DNA of 64,000 nucleotides, from contig NC_092569.1 in NCBI RefSeq assembly GCF_037975245.1, positions 26,241,168 through 26,305,167 of the forward strand, given 5' to 3'. A program made the position numbers and the translations under genes. Shown here piece by piece: positions 36,243 to 46,212 of the stretch. The notes beneath the pieces are model-generated. The model had not been told where the DNA came from. It did not search any database and saw only the letters and a program-made list of their open reading frames with translations. Origin of the DNA: Apostichopus japonicus. Lineage: Eukaryota; Echinodermata; Holothuroidea; Aspidochirotida; Stichopodidae. Position 1 is the first letter of the stretch. Every line of letters starts with the position of its first letter.

Positions 36243-36797
36243 TGTAAATGAGCGATTAATACGATAGGCGTATTCTTGTGTGGGCGTACATGTATATAGT
36301 GTAGCGTTAGGCTATGGTGCGCTTGTATCGATGCATCGCTGCTTAATTACGTACGGAGGTTTTTAAATGTATCGGGCGCGGCGCGCTGATTGTGTTGCGT
36401 GCGTGTAACTTGTGTGAGTGTGTGCGTGTGGTGTGAGAGAACTTTCTTGTATTTGAAAATGTTTGGGAGAGCGAATGAATGAGGCAGTGAATAAGGATGT
36501 ATGGTTGACCGGCCAACACTTGTGAGTACGTTTGAGTTATACTGTATGTGGGAAGTGAGCTTGTAAGTAAATTATATTTTATATTTAGTTGGTTAAGTTA
36601 TTAAATGATTCCAGTAAGCCGTTGTTCTAGTTAATTGTTGTTAAACTATTCAAGTATACCGTTGTTCCAGTTAATTGTTATTACATCCTTCAAGTTACCG
36701 TTAATCTTTTGTTCCTGCGTTATCTTTACAACTTCTCTCCCCTGAGTCATCATACTTTTGGGAGGGCACGCCAGTACGGAAAACCCCTAAACTTACA
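36243..36797 (+). repeat. Gypsy LTR 4 (555 bp)
   Basis: Like LTR 3 but with two rather than three 40-bp tandem units. It ends CTTACA and is followed by TAAG. Confidence 0.9.
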
Positions 36798-36801
36798 TAA
36801 G

Positions 36802-37979
36802 GCTTACTGAGTGAGAATAAAACTTGTCTAAATTTGCCAGTTTTACCATCATCGTAGTTCGTACGCACTTCCGTTTATCCTCCGTCACGGATCTTTATTG
36901 GAATATATACGAAATGTGTTGTTTGAACATCATCTGCATTTTACGGTAAGCATTTTAATAATCGTTGAGCTTCAAAATTCATCATTTGAAACACGATTTC
37001 TTGTGCTTGAAATACAAATCCAACAAAGGGCTAGGCTATTGGCGAAATTAAACTGTCAAATGTTTGAACCTAAGCACTGTAGCGACAGGTGATATAGACC
37101 AAGCAAAATACCTGTTGATCTCGTTCAATACTTTACAGAAAAAAGGACGACAAAAACCTACACAAAAAAAGCGGATGCAGACGAGGAACATGTTTTCCAC
37201 CTAGCACTGCATCAAACGCCCTTTATAAGTTTATCATTTCTTCAAAATCTTCCCAACAGTTTAAAAATGAATTTAAGCTGAATTTTTCCTTCATGGACCA
37301 CAACCTTTATGTTAGAAAAGGGGAATAAAGACCATTGAACAGTTTCCTTATTAAAACATTATATGGGAAAACACTGTACCATCGTCCTCTTTCCTTCTAG
37401 ATATATATCATTAACAGTTATCACAGCATCATGCGCTAAGTACGATGTAGGAAATGGCTGTTTCAAACATCTCACTAATTCTTTCGGCCACTTTAATCCC
37501 ATTCATCGAGCACAAAAATAGCATTTCCTTTTATCAACGAGTTAATGCTCTGTTGTACTTGTTTAAATACGCTTTTATACGATCCTTATACGGGAGCGGT
37601 ACTGTAAATGTTTGCATGCTGACTGGATGAATTGACTGTTTTGAACTTCGATTTTTATTTTTACCGATAAATTACTTTCATGCCCGTTTTTGAAGTGAAT
37701 TGATTCACACATGAAAATACATTTTTAAAGAAGCATCGGTGGGAAAAACAAATTCCGTGTTTTTCGCTTTTCAAGATTTCATGAATTCCGCATTTTACCG
37801 CGATATTCCGGGAACGCGGAAAACCACTGGCCCTCGACCAGTGAGCGCCTATATGCTTTTCATTTCATTGATTCTTTTTCGACATCTTTATTGGAACGGC
37901 TCCGAAAATTCTAATCTTTCACCTCGCCCGTTCACAGTTAATTCTCTGCTTCATTAAGCACACATTCCTGTGGTCAAAT
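36802..37979. other. Right interior of the TA-flanked element, no gene recognised
   Basis: AT-rich sequence resumes after the gypsy composite. No protein motif was recognised. Confidence 0.4.
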
Positions 37980-38129
37980 GTACGATTTTTACATGCGTAG
38001 AATTGTGCGAAATTTCGTTGAAAGTTTCGTGTACGAACTTGTGCGAAATTGTGCGATATTACGCGATATTATTCGAAATTCTGCGATCGTTGAAAATTTT
38101 TGTACGATAGTTAAGCGATCACAGTACTG
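37980..38129 (-). repeat. Right terminal and subterminal repeat block of the TA-flanked element
   Basis: Iterated GTGCGAAATT/GCGATATTA words end in GTTAAGCGATCACAGTACTG, the inverted copy of the left terminus at 26521. Confidence 0.7.
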
Positions 38130-38346
38130 TATCTGTCCCCTAAATTACAGTAATGAAACATAAAAAAGAATATATTTTGTTTAGTTAGTTGTTATGCTAG
38201 GCCTAGTATGACTCGCAAGCTTATTGAAGAGGCCTCAGTATGCTGTGAGAATTCTTGATTCCTGCGAGATATAATAACACTGTTGTTCTAGTGCTACTAG
38301 GCTAGGCTGGTATAGACTAGGCTAAATGAGTGTACATTAACGGTAC

Positions 38347-38871
38347 AATTATAGAATACAGGGCCATTCATTAACTCTTCCCAGCATCCGGATGCGCGGT
38401 GTGTCTGTACATGTCCGTCAGAGCCGTATATAGAGCTCTATATACGGCTCTGATGTCCGTACACGTATGACGTCCTCTAAAATTCCATCACGTATTTCAT
38501 TTTGACTCAGCATCCGCGCATCCACCCCAGGAGTACTAGGAATGGACTTAAATAATTTTCGAAAAGTTTCAACATATACCATCATGTATTTCCAATACTG
38601 AAAGTCCCGTATGTACGAAGATATTCCACATCAATAGTGTGTCGTTCTTAAAAGGTATCCGTACATGTGCGACACCCTCTAAAATTCCACTACAGAAGTA
38701 CTAGGAAAGGACTTAATTTTTGACTCCGCATCCAAGCATCCACGCATCCACTCAAAAAGAAAGAACAGGGACTTTGACATTTTTTACTCACATACGTACT
38801 AGGGTGAGACTGAGCATCCACGCATCCGGATGCTCAGATAGAATCATCGAGTGGCCCTGTATTCTATAATT
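38347..38871. mobile_element. 525-bp DNA element with inverted ends
   Basis: The left end AATTATAGAATACAGGGCCA is an exact inverted copy of the right end. Inside each end lie repeated GCATCC(A/G)CGCATCC and GCATCCGGATGC words. No target duplication is clear and no coding capacity is seen. It carries the 34-bp palindromic micro-insertion at 38419. Confidence 0.7.
38419..38452. mobile_element. 34-bp perfect palindrome with 8-bp target duplication
   Basis: The arm CAGAGCCGTATATAGAG is directly followed by its exact inverse. ATGTCCGT flanks it on both sides (38411-38418 and 38453-38460). The 8-bp duplication and CAG...CTG ends fit a hAT-like mini-insertion consisting only of terminal repeats. 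Confidence 0.8.
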
Positions 38872-40011
38872 ACTCCACATTAACTTAGGCTTTCATTGCA
38901 TCAAGTCTCCTATTTTGACCAGTGATTCATACCATGTGTAGCCTAAAGTTAAAATACTACTAATAGGACTTATACTATGTATGATGGTGTATAGTAACTC
39001 CGCCATAGAAAGGGCAATAATGTTTGTTAAAGGACAGTGGTGATGACGATCTCGCTGATTATAAGTTTTAATTAACAGATTAGGCCATAGGCCTAGTTCT
39101 ATTCTTTATGATTTCATAGATAGTTCGACCTGATTGTGCCAGAAATAGAAAGAACTAAACTTGCAAGGTCAGGAGTTTAACTGCACGAAGCAGGGTAAAC
39201 TTCCCTAACTACATACTGGCCTGGAAATTTACTGACTGTAATTCCATTTAGTGGGTGAGATTATCAATAAAGGTGTCTCAAAATATGAAATTGATGTTTC
39301 TTAGTTTTACTGTGGGAATTAGTTTTACTGGCTCTGTTGGTTAAACTGAGGGATTTGTAGAATAAAATTGCGACTGAAAAGTGGTTTGAATTCGACCAAC
39401 GAACACAACTACAGGGCTGTGTCTGTTTACCAGTACAGCTACATACGTATAACTCTAATTAAGGAAACGCGCGAAATTACCGTTTTCTACCACACAGCCC
39501 ACGTTAGGCTAGGCTATGTATTGTCACGTTGACTTTCATGCAAACGTGCTGATAGGCTGACATTGGTTGCACATGTATATTTGTATGTCAACCATCATAA
39601 TGTATTTGTCATTTTATCTTTCATGAAGGAACCATATTACTCAAATTTACGGCAAGGAATATAAAGGAACATTACCATTGTTTCTTATTGCTGACCGACG
39701 TAATCAAAGTCTGATGTGTGGCAGAATTTGAACAGCGGTGAGCCAGCAAAATTCTGCAGTTCTTCGGAACGTGTTGGGTTGATCGAAAAGAAAGAATAAC
39801 GGGAAAGATTGTGATATAGCGCCACTACTTTTTATACCAAAATAACAACGTATGGCAATGAGAGAGAGCTTTAAGTTAAGGTTCCCAATATTTTCTTTCT
39901 CAGAGGGATGTGAATGAAAGAAATGACTTGCCTGTGTCAACTGTCCTTCTAAAAGTGTCAATGGTTCATAGAATGGTTTTTTAAGAGTTACAATAGGGTT
40001 TGAGGTTTCTG
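38872..40011. other. Stretch without a recognised gene
   Basis: AT-rich; no exon, RNA gene or element end recognised. Confidence 0.4.
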
Positions 40012-40019
40012 TCATTATG

Positions 40020-41124
40020 CAGTGGCGGCGGAACCGGGGGGGGGGGGGGGCTTGGGGGGCTCAGCCCCCCCAATGAAAAAGTTGAGGGGGCAAATGCATG
40101 ATAAGCCCCCCTAATATTTACCAAGGCTCCGAAACGTGCATCTGCCCATTTTTCAATGCATACTTGTCGATCTGTCCGATGCACACGTATACTATATAGG
40201 TGTAATAATTTTAGTAATTGCTGGGGGACCCTGGTCCCTCGGCCCGTCCCCTGGCTATAGACCACATTGTCACCCCAACCGCGTCTTCACGCCCCGTGAA
40301 AAGTGGAAGCAGTTAGTGTGAGTACCGGTAAGCGTAACACAACTTCGTCTTAGGCCAATGACTTGCCTCATTTCAGCCAGTTCTCCAACATCCCCTTACT
40401 TAGTGGCGGAGCGTCCATATGTACAGTCAGGGGCGGATCCCCCCCCCCCTCCTGACGGACTCAAATGGACTGCTGGCGCCCTTTTCAGCTTTTCACTACT
40501 TTTAACTTATTCGCGATTATTGACTATTTTATTGCGCTCTCATATACCTATTGACATTTGTCATATTCTGTTGGTGTAATTTTCCGACAAAATGGCGACG
40601 ACACCTATTTATTCTCCGTTTATCTGCAAATTAGCAAGGCCCGGAAAGGGTCATTTCCTGCAATCTAGGGAGTAACTTTACTCAAAAATTTTCTGTACGC
40701 TCCGCGCCAACCTGTGGTGGCGCTCCGCTTAGATAGTGTCGAAAGCGCTCCTACAGGCCATTCTTGCCCCCCCCCCTGACCAATACCCCTAGCTCCGCCA
40801 CTGCCCTTCCTACACTCAAAAACGTCTTTGCGAGTACACTACGAGTAATAGCTACTCTCTTAAAACACCATCGAATATACAAATTACAATGTTTTTACAG
40901 ACTTTTACGTGCAATCTGAGAAATTGCAGGCTTGAGACCCATATTTTAGGGCTAGGTATTCGCAGCATAAAACACTCGAAAAGTGCCGTTTCCGGCCATC
41001 TGGGGGTTTGAAAAAACCCAAAATTTTCTTGTACGCTCCGCGCCAACCGATGGTGGCGCTCCGCTTAGATAGTCTCCACACATTAGCCCGCCCCCCCAAT
41101 AATTTTTCCGTTCCGCCGCGCCTG
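40020..41124. mobile_element. hAT-type element, 1.1 kb, host of a nested hAT
   Basis: The left end CAGTGGCGGCGGAACCGG and the inverted right end CCGTTCCGCCGCGCCTG are flanked by perfect 8-bp duplications TCATTATG (40012-40019 and 41125-41132). It is non-coding. Its right half is homologous to 13965-14196. The subterminal hairpin motif is at 41031-41073. Confidence 0.88.
40401..40803. mobile_element. hAT-type MITE, 403 bp, nested in the element at 40020
   Basis: Left TAGTGGCGGAGC and right CCTAGCTCCGCCACTG, with flanking CCCTTACT/CCCTTCCT (7 of 8). A copy of the subterminal hairpin motif is at 40692-40735. Confidence 0.75.
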
Positions 41125-41405
41125 TCATTATGTGATACTGTTTTTCATAGGGAACATGATATCCCTCCTGAACCCTTTTCCTCACTAAACTACTAATCTA
41201 ACTAATAAACACAGTAGTCCTAAATCATTCATTTTTATTAGCAAAAGCAAGTGCCACGCCGTAAAATCATCTTTTATTTGTTTCATTGAAATTTGGACAT
41301 AAGATAGTTGAGATATTCAATGACTCGTCTAGGCCACCGTAACATCTACAACAACAACAAAAAAACTAAAATTCGTCTGGTGACCCCTCAGATCCAACCC
41401 TTTAA

Positions 41406-41762
41406 AGGGTGTGAAGACTCGCGCAAAAAGAACTTCTCATGCCGGTAATCTGACCTAGTTTCGAATGAGGTGTAACAGAAGTGTTAGACACCACCATCGG
41501 TCCCAGAAAATACACGCACAGCTTGCTACTGTCGGTAATTAGACACAAGTGTATACAGTCAATACATGCAGCTACGGTCAATACCCACAACACAGTCTAC
41601 ATAGCAGCGATGGACATCTCAGGTCCAGATAAAAGATAACAAGGTATCACGTTTCACTATTGTCTGCATTTTGTAGCGACAAGAAGAAAACTTCACCTGC
41701 AAGCAACAGAAAGTTAACTTTTTCAGAGCGCGGCACGTGGTTTGGGGCGAGTCTGAATGCCT
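41406..41762. mobile_element. TTAA-flanked MITE (Kolobok/piggyBac-like), copy 2
   Basis: TTAA at 41402-41405 and 41763-41766. Ends and body match the copy at 11043-11377; this copy has an extra block near 41580-41610. Confidence 0.78.
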
Positions 41763-41766
41763 TTAA

Positions 41767-42510
41767 GCGGAATGGTATGCCTGAACTATAGACAATTAAT
41801 TGTCAACGCGACAAACTCAGCAAAGTGAGACTCAATGTAAGTATAGGTTGGGGTTGAGATCAGCTAGTTTGGTTTGAATAGTATCGCCCTGCATCTTTCT
41901 TGACTACTAGAGCAATATATAGACAATTACCTCCGAATAAATCAAAAGGATTAAAGGCTGGGAAGCGCGAGGTATAACTTCAGTCTTGGTATCTCGCCTA
42001 TAGGGCAAAAAAATATAAAAGAAGTGAGTGGTTTAGAAATGTTTTTTCTAGCTATTCGGTTTTCAAAACTATTCAGCTTTGAAATATGCAATATATCTGG
42101 TTCTGACCATATCATAACGTTGGGTCCTTCGGCAAGGCATAATCTCCATTGCCTCTCTTCACCCAGGTGTATTAATGGGGACTTGCGAGGTAAATTGTAA
42201 ATATAGTTGCGTGCGCCGGTTTGTGCCTGAACCCTATGTACTGTGTGGGAAGTCTCCGAGGGACAAGTAGTGGGGGTGTGACGAGTTACCAGTGACCAGG
42301 GCTTAAGTTGTTAAGTCGTGTGACGGGGCCTTGGCCTTGAACAAGACTGTGAACCTTTAAACTTAATTTGGCAATGATGGCGTCGGCTCCTATATGCCCA
42401 GGTTGATCCCTTGTTTGATATATTCTGATATCTTATTCACCGATGTTCTGTTGTTCTGCATATGAAAAACACACACCACTGAATGACATTGAGCACCATG
42501 TTCTAGATAT
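41767..42510. other. Stretch without a recognised gene
   Basis: No exon or repeat end recognised. It lies upstream of the lectin exons, so missing 5' exons of that gene might be here, but none was identified. Confidence 0.35.
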
Positions 42511-42690
42511 CGGGCCTCCCGCTTTGTACGCGGACACCCTAACCAACTAGGCCATGGACGCTGATTGTATGTCCAAAGGTTCAAAACCGGTAAGGAAGGT
42601 CGTAATTCCACTGTAGGCGTTTGTCACCTGTATCGAACAATACTAGTTCTGTTTTTGGTGACATATTTTGTCTTACTCTAGAGATCAAAC
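42511..42690 (-). mobile_element. tRNA-derived SINE-like copy, head damaged
   Basis: The minus strand carries an A-box-like TGGCCTAGTTGG and the anticodon-arm region of a tRNA-like head, but similarity stops before the B box. The other flank continues with the block shared with 11855-11985 and 53080-53133. Confidence 0.7.
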
Positions 42691-42741
42691 ATGATGCTAA
42701 CCAACTCGAAAATCATTTGTGAATCCTAAAGCCGGATCTCG

Positions 42742-42746
<5 letters not shown>

Positions 42747-42803
<57 letters not shown>
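42747..42803. repeat. (TA)n microsatellite
   Basis: Uninterrupted alternating TA. Confidence 0.95.
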
Positions 42804-42805
<2 letters not shown>

Positions 42806-42858
42806 TATGGATCATACCTTAGGTCGACAGTTACATTGACTTACACACTACATATCAT

Positions 42859-42925
42859 GGGTATATATATATATATATATATATATATGCATATATATAT
42901 GCATATATATATGCATATATTTATA

Positions 42926-42975
<50 letters not shown>

Positions 42976-42979
42976 TATA
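42859..42979. repeat. (TA)n microsatellite with TATGCATA interruptions
   Basis: Alternating TA with several TGCA variants. The following AATAAAAAGTAAGATTTAGCA also occurs after an AT tract at 45635. Confidence 0.95.
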
Positions 42980-43084
42980 TAAATTTTTAATAATAATAAA
43001 AAGTAAGATTTAGCATATACATCAGTAGTAAACAGAGATGTTTCTTGAAATTCTCCCTGACCTTTCAACTCAATTTTAATGCAG

Positions 43085-43170
43085 CGGACGGATATTGTAA
43101 TGGTATCGGTACTGGAGCAATGGTGACCTCTGGAAGATTACAAATTCTTGATCCCTGGTTCGAGATCAAG
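43085..43170 (+). CDS. C-type lectin domain, upstream exon
   Basis: After a pyrimidine-rich AATTTTAATGCAG acceptor the exon encodes DGYCNGIGTGAMVTSG and ends WFEIK at an AAG|GTGAAA donor. The C--IGT-A-(L)VT pattern suits the first half of a C-type lectin-like domain, where the cysteine pairs with one near the domain end. The exon ends in phase 0, matching the phase-0 start of the exon at 43495. The domain is a carbohydrate- or ligand-binding fold, usually secreted or at the cell surface. Signal peptide, start codon and earlier exons were not found. Similarity of this exon alone is weak; the neighbouring exon gives it weight. Confidence 0.55.
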
Positions 43171-43494
43171 GTGAAACAATGTATTATTATTTCATATAAT
43201 TTACGATTATCAACTATAGGCCCTTTACAGGTCTGACAAAATGAACCAACATATTATATTTATGTTATTGCGTTATATCTAAGGTTATATACACTGAAAT
43301 ACATGGCTTCGTGGAAACTACACGTTAAATTTGGGAGAAAACATCAAATTTTCTTAATTAATGAATAATTTGCCACGGTACACACATTAAGTGCGGAAGC
43401 TTAGATAGAAGGGTCATCCGTTTATTTAAGAATGTCCAAATTGCAAATGTAAGAATTCATTTAATGATTAGTATCCGTTTCTACTTTTTCGTAG

Positions 43495-43625
43495 ACAAAT
43501 TTGCTTAGAAAAGCTGGTAATCTATTTGCTGAAGGTGGATATCTGTGGGTAGGAATCACCGACGATCCTGTGGAAGGTCACTTACGGTGGGTGTCAGATG
43601 AGAGCCCAATTGAGCAATCAGAAGG
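43495..43625 (+). CDS. C-type lectin domain, WVGITDD exon
   Basis: After a TACTTTTTCGTAG acceptor the exon encodes a helix-like RKAGNLFAEGG, then LWVGITDDPVEGHLRWVSDE, and ends at a GAAGG|GTAAGT donor in phase 2. The W-(I/V)-G-(L/I)-x-D followed by G-x-(L/F)-x-W is the core strand signature of C-type lectin domains. The third part (W--GEPN---ED-C and the last cysteines) would be in a later exon and was not found before the LINE at 43990 or up to the window's right. Start, full length and sugar specificity cannot be judged. Marine invertebrates often have many such immune or biomineral lectins; that role is inference only. Confidence 0.75.
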
Positions 43626-43989
43626 GTAAGTTAGGCAAAGTTGTCTACTGACAACAACATAATAGTAGTAAGAAGGAGTGAGGGCGCCATCATTAAATGT
43701 ACCATTCGGTTTTTTTTTCTGGGGTGGCGATGACGAACAGGGCTGCATGATGCATTATTTGCATTTTGATTTGCCAACATGGATGGCTAGAGACTCGTTC
43801 AGCAGTTATTAGGCTAAACTTATAAGTAAACTAGATTATGAGAAATACCTTAATAAAATAAAATAAAAATCTGACAAATACCCTTCATCAAGCAGGTAAC
43901 CATAGTAACGAAAATATACAGCTGTTTCCAGTTCTCCAAGATTTGATTAGTCCAGAACAAACTTAGTTTTTAAAAGGGAGATTTATAGG

Positions 43990-44275
43990 TGAAAATATCC
44001 GTCTTAACTTAGACCTCATTGATTACTGAGACGACCACTCTACCCCAGGTGCCCTCCTATTGTAAGATTATGAGAAAGCTCTTGACTGCCTTGATTGGGA
44101 TTTTATGCTTAAAACGCATTCTTTCTTTAACTTCTGACCGATTTTTATACAGCTGGATCCGAACCTTGTTTAGCAACATTTTGTCCGGCATTTCAAACAA
44201 TAGACGTTTGGCGAATTATTCCAAGGTTTCTTATGCAAGGGTGTCCGTTAACCCCCTACATCTATTCTATATATA
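43990..44275 (+). pseudogene. L1/Tx1-like LINE reverse transcriptase fragment A
   Basis: With frameshifts the plus strand reads IDY-DDHSTPGALLL-DYEKA, then LDWDFMLKTHSFFNF, WIRTLFSNILSGISNN and QGCPLTP. This is the A-to-B motif region of an L1/Tx1-type reverse transcriptase. It is decayed, with stops. Confidence 0.75.
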
Positions 44276-44280
44276 TATTC

Positions 44281-44306
44281 TTTTCCAACTGATTACGATT
44301 TTCATT
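44281..44306 (+). repeat. SINE tail-like segment
   Basis: TTTTCCAACTGATTACGATT matches the inverted tail of the SINE at 52961-52985 and again runs directly into a (TA)n tract. Confidence 0.55.
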
Positions 44307-44314
44307 TATTCATT

Positions 44315-44319
<5 letters not shown>

Positions 44320-44408
<89 letters not shown>
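44320..44408. repeat. (TA)n microsatellite
   Basis: Long alternating TA separating two pieces of LINE reverse transcriptase. Confidence 0.95.
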
Positions 44409-44411
<3 letters not shown>

Positions 44412-44424
44412 ATAGTAATATCAC

Positions 44425-44815
44425 TACTTATGCTTCAAATAATGGTTTCTTGTCAAGGTATTTCGGTGTTGGCGAGGTGTCCGTCAAGGGTGTCCTCTCA
44501 ACCCTAACCTTTTTATCACGTATACTGAAATATTAAACTCATTAATTAAGACTGAATCCTCTCATCAATGGGATAGATATTTCTGGTGTCTCCTTTAATA
44601 TCTCCCAGTGTGCGGATAACACGGTCGTCATCACAGACTTTATTTATATATAAGTCTCTCTCAGAGGCATATCAAATATCAAATCTAATTTCGAGTGTGT
44701 CAGGGCTTACTATTAATATCGATAAATCAAATGTGTTTCTCATTGGTCCTTTTGTTAATCTCTACAGAGATATTAAGCTTTCAAAGTTGTTGACAATTGA
44801 CAATTTATAATCATG
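44425..44815 (+). pseudogene. L1/Tx1-like LINE reverse transcriptase fragment B
   Basis: One frame reads [20 protein letters not shown]; later frames give INGIDISGVSFNISQ-ADNT (the ADDT catalytic motif with a substitution) and ISSVSGLTINIDKSNVFLIG. The QGCPL block is present both here and in fragment A, so two partial copies lie either side of the microsatellite. Confidence 0.78.
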
Positions 44816-45099
44816 GACGTTAAATATGAATCTAAGAGACTGACTTCGGTGAGCTTGCGGCATTGATAAGCCAATGATGGCTTCTTCGCGAGTTCCCGAG
44901 GATCTAACATACATACAAACATACCCTGATTACATTATTTGACGACACATTTTGACGATACCATGTCTTTTCGGCATCAAATCTGTTCACTTAAATCCAG
45001 GTGCTTTAAGAATCTCAGAAATATTTCTAAAATGCGGTCTATCTTACTAAGTCTGAGTTAAGCACTATTGTCCAATCCATGGTTATTTCGCATATTTAT

Positions 45100-45503
45100 T
45101 ATTGTAACTCACTTTATTTTGGTTTCAACCAATATTTATATGATCAACTCCAATCTGTTCAAAATTTTGCTGCAAGAATGATATATGATATATATATAAA
45201 TCAAGGAGAGGGGTGTACTTTAAAATAATATTGATTGTGTTAAAGTCTGTTAGAGGACTGGGTCCTAAATATATCCATGATATATTGGTAACCTCTGATC
45301 GTAGCAGAAATACGTTATTGATAGAGCCTCGAGTTAAATCCTCGTATGGGTATCGCTCGTTTGCGAAGGCTGGACCTAAATTGTGGAAGAAGCTTCCTGA
45401 CAGCCTTAAAGAAATCCAAAATGTTGTTACTTTTAAGAGGCAATTAAAACACTACTTATTTGTCAATGGTTCTGATTTCAGCCAGAATCTCGACCAGGTT
45501 TGA
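45100..45503 (+). pseudogene. LINE (CR1/L2/jockey-like) C-terminal fragment
   Basis: It reads LQSVQNFAARMIYD, then after a frame change VRGLGPKYIHDILV, YGYRSFAKAGPKLWKKLP and FKRQLKHYLF before a stop. This is the standard C-terminal end of CR1/L2/jockey-type LINE proteins. It differs in style from the L1/Tx1-like fragments just upstream, so it is probably a separate insertion. Confidence 0.75.
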
Positions 45504-45510
45504 GTTTTGT

Positions 45511-46200
45511 ATCGTTACTTTCAGATTTATTTAGTTGTTTTCCAGCACAGCAGTGCACGCAGTTTTCTGTAGTAGTTGTGCTTATAAGCCTGTATTATTA
45601 TTTTTATAAATACATACATATATATATTTTAATAACAATAAAAAGTAAGATTTAGCAACAGCTGACATGTACTTTACTACTCTACTCGGTTTAATTTCAC
45701 GATTCATAGAAAATGTCATAAAAGTTAACGCTGAATAACAAATCGCACCATAAAACCATTTTATCGCAGAGTAGGCCTACGCTTGTGTAATACAATAACA
45801 GAGATATATCAATCGTATACATGCATGCAACAAAGCAAAGATTAATGAAAGAATAGGATGATAAGAGAAGGTTGAAAAGAGGCAGAGTCGTCAGTGTGTT
45901 TACTTATGAATGTTCTTAGCAATCAATAAACGATGTTTTATAGAGATTCAAAATGATACATGAGTGATTGCTAAAGATAATAAAGAATATGATATCCCAT
46001 CACTCATTCGTTGACAATATAACCGTTATATCATTAAAGATATAGATCAGGGTAAAGACAAAATCACACCTGCATATAGTACACTGAGAGGGTGAAATGA
46101 AAAGCTGTATTTTGAGCTGTATATGGTTAAGTTGATTTTGTTAGATTCTGACCAAGTCTCAGTTTAGTTGCACATAATTTGTTACCCCATAATATCTCAC
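45511..46200. other. Stretch without a recognised gene
   Basis: AT-rich and carrying the shared AATAAAAAGTAAGATTTAGCA word near 45640; nothing else recognised. Confidence 0.4.
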
Positions 46201-46212
46201 TAAGTAATCGAT

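Larger units (their letters stand above)
26521..38129. mobile_element. Large TA-flanked DNA element, 11.6 kb including a nested gypsy composite
   Basis: The left end CAGTACTGTGATCGCTTAAC and its exact inverted copy at 38110-38129 are each bordered by TA. The similarity continues inward (ATCGTACAA), followed on both sides by about 150 bp of iterated TGCGATTTT/ATTCGAAAT-type words. A TA duplication and CAGT termini fit Tc1/mariner-pogo-like elements; short duplications of CACTA-type elements are an alternative. Removing the gypsy insertion (30738-36801) leaves about 5.5 kb with no recognisable transposase. Open frames inside are short and unlike known proteins, so it appears non-autonomous or eroded. 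Confidence 0.7.

Noticed and set aside
42719-42982. Coding frame rich in Tyr-Ile
   Set aside because: It is translation of a TA microsatellite.
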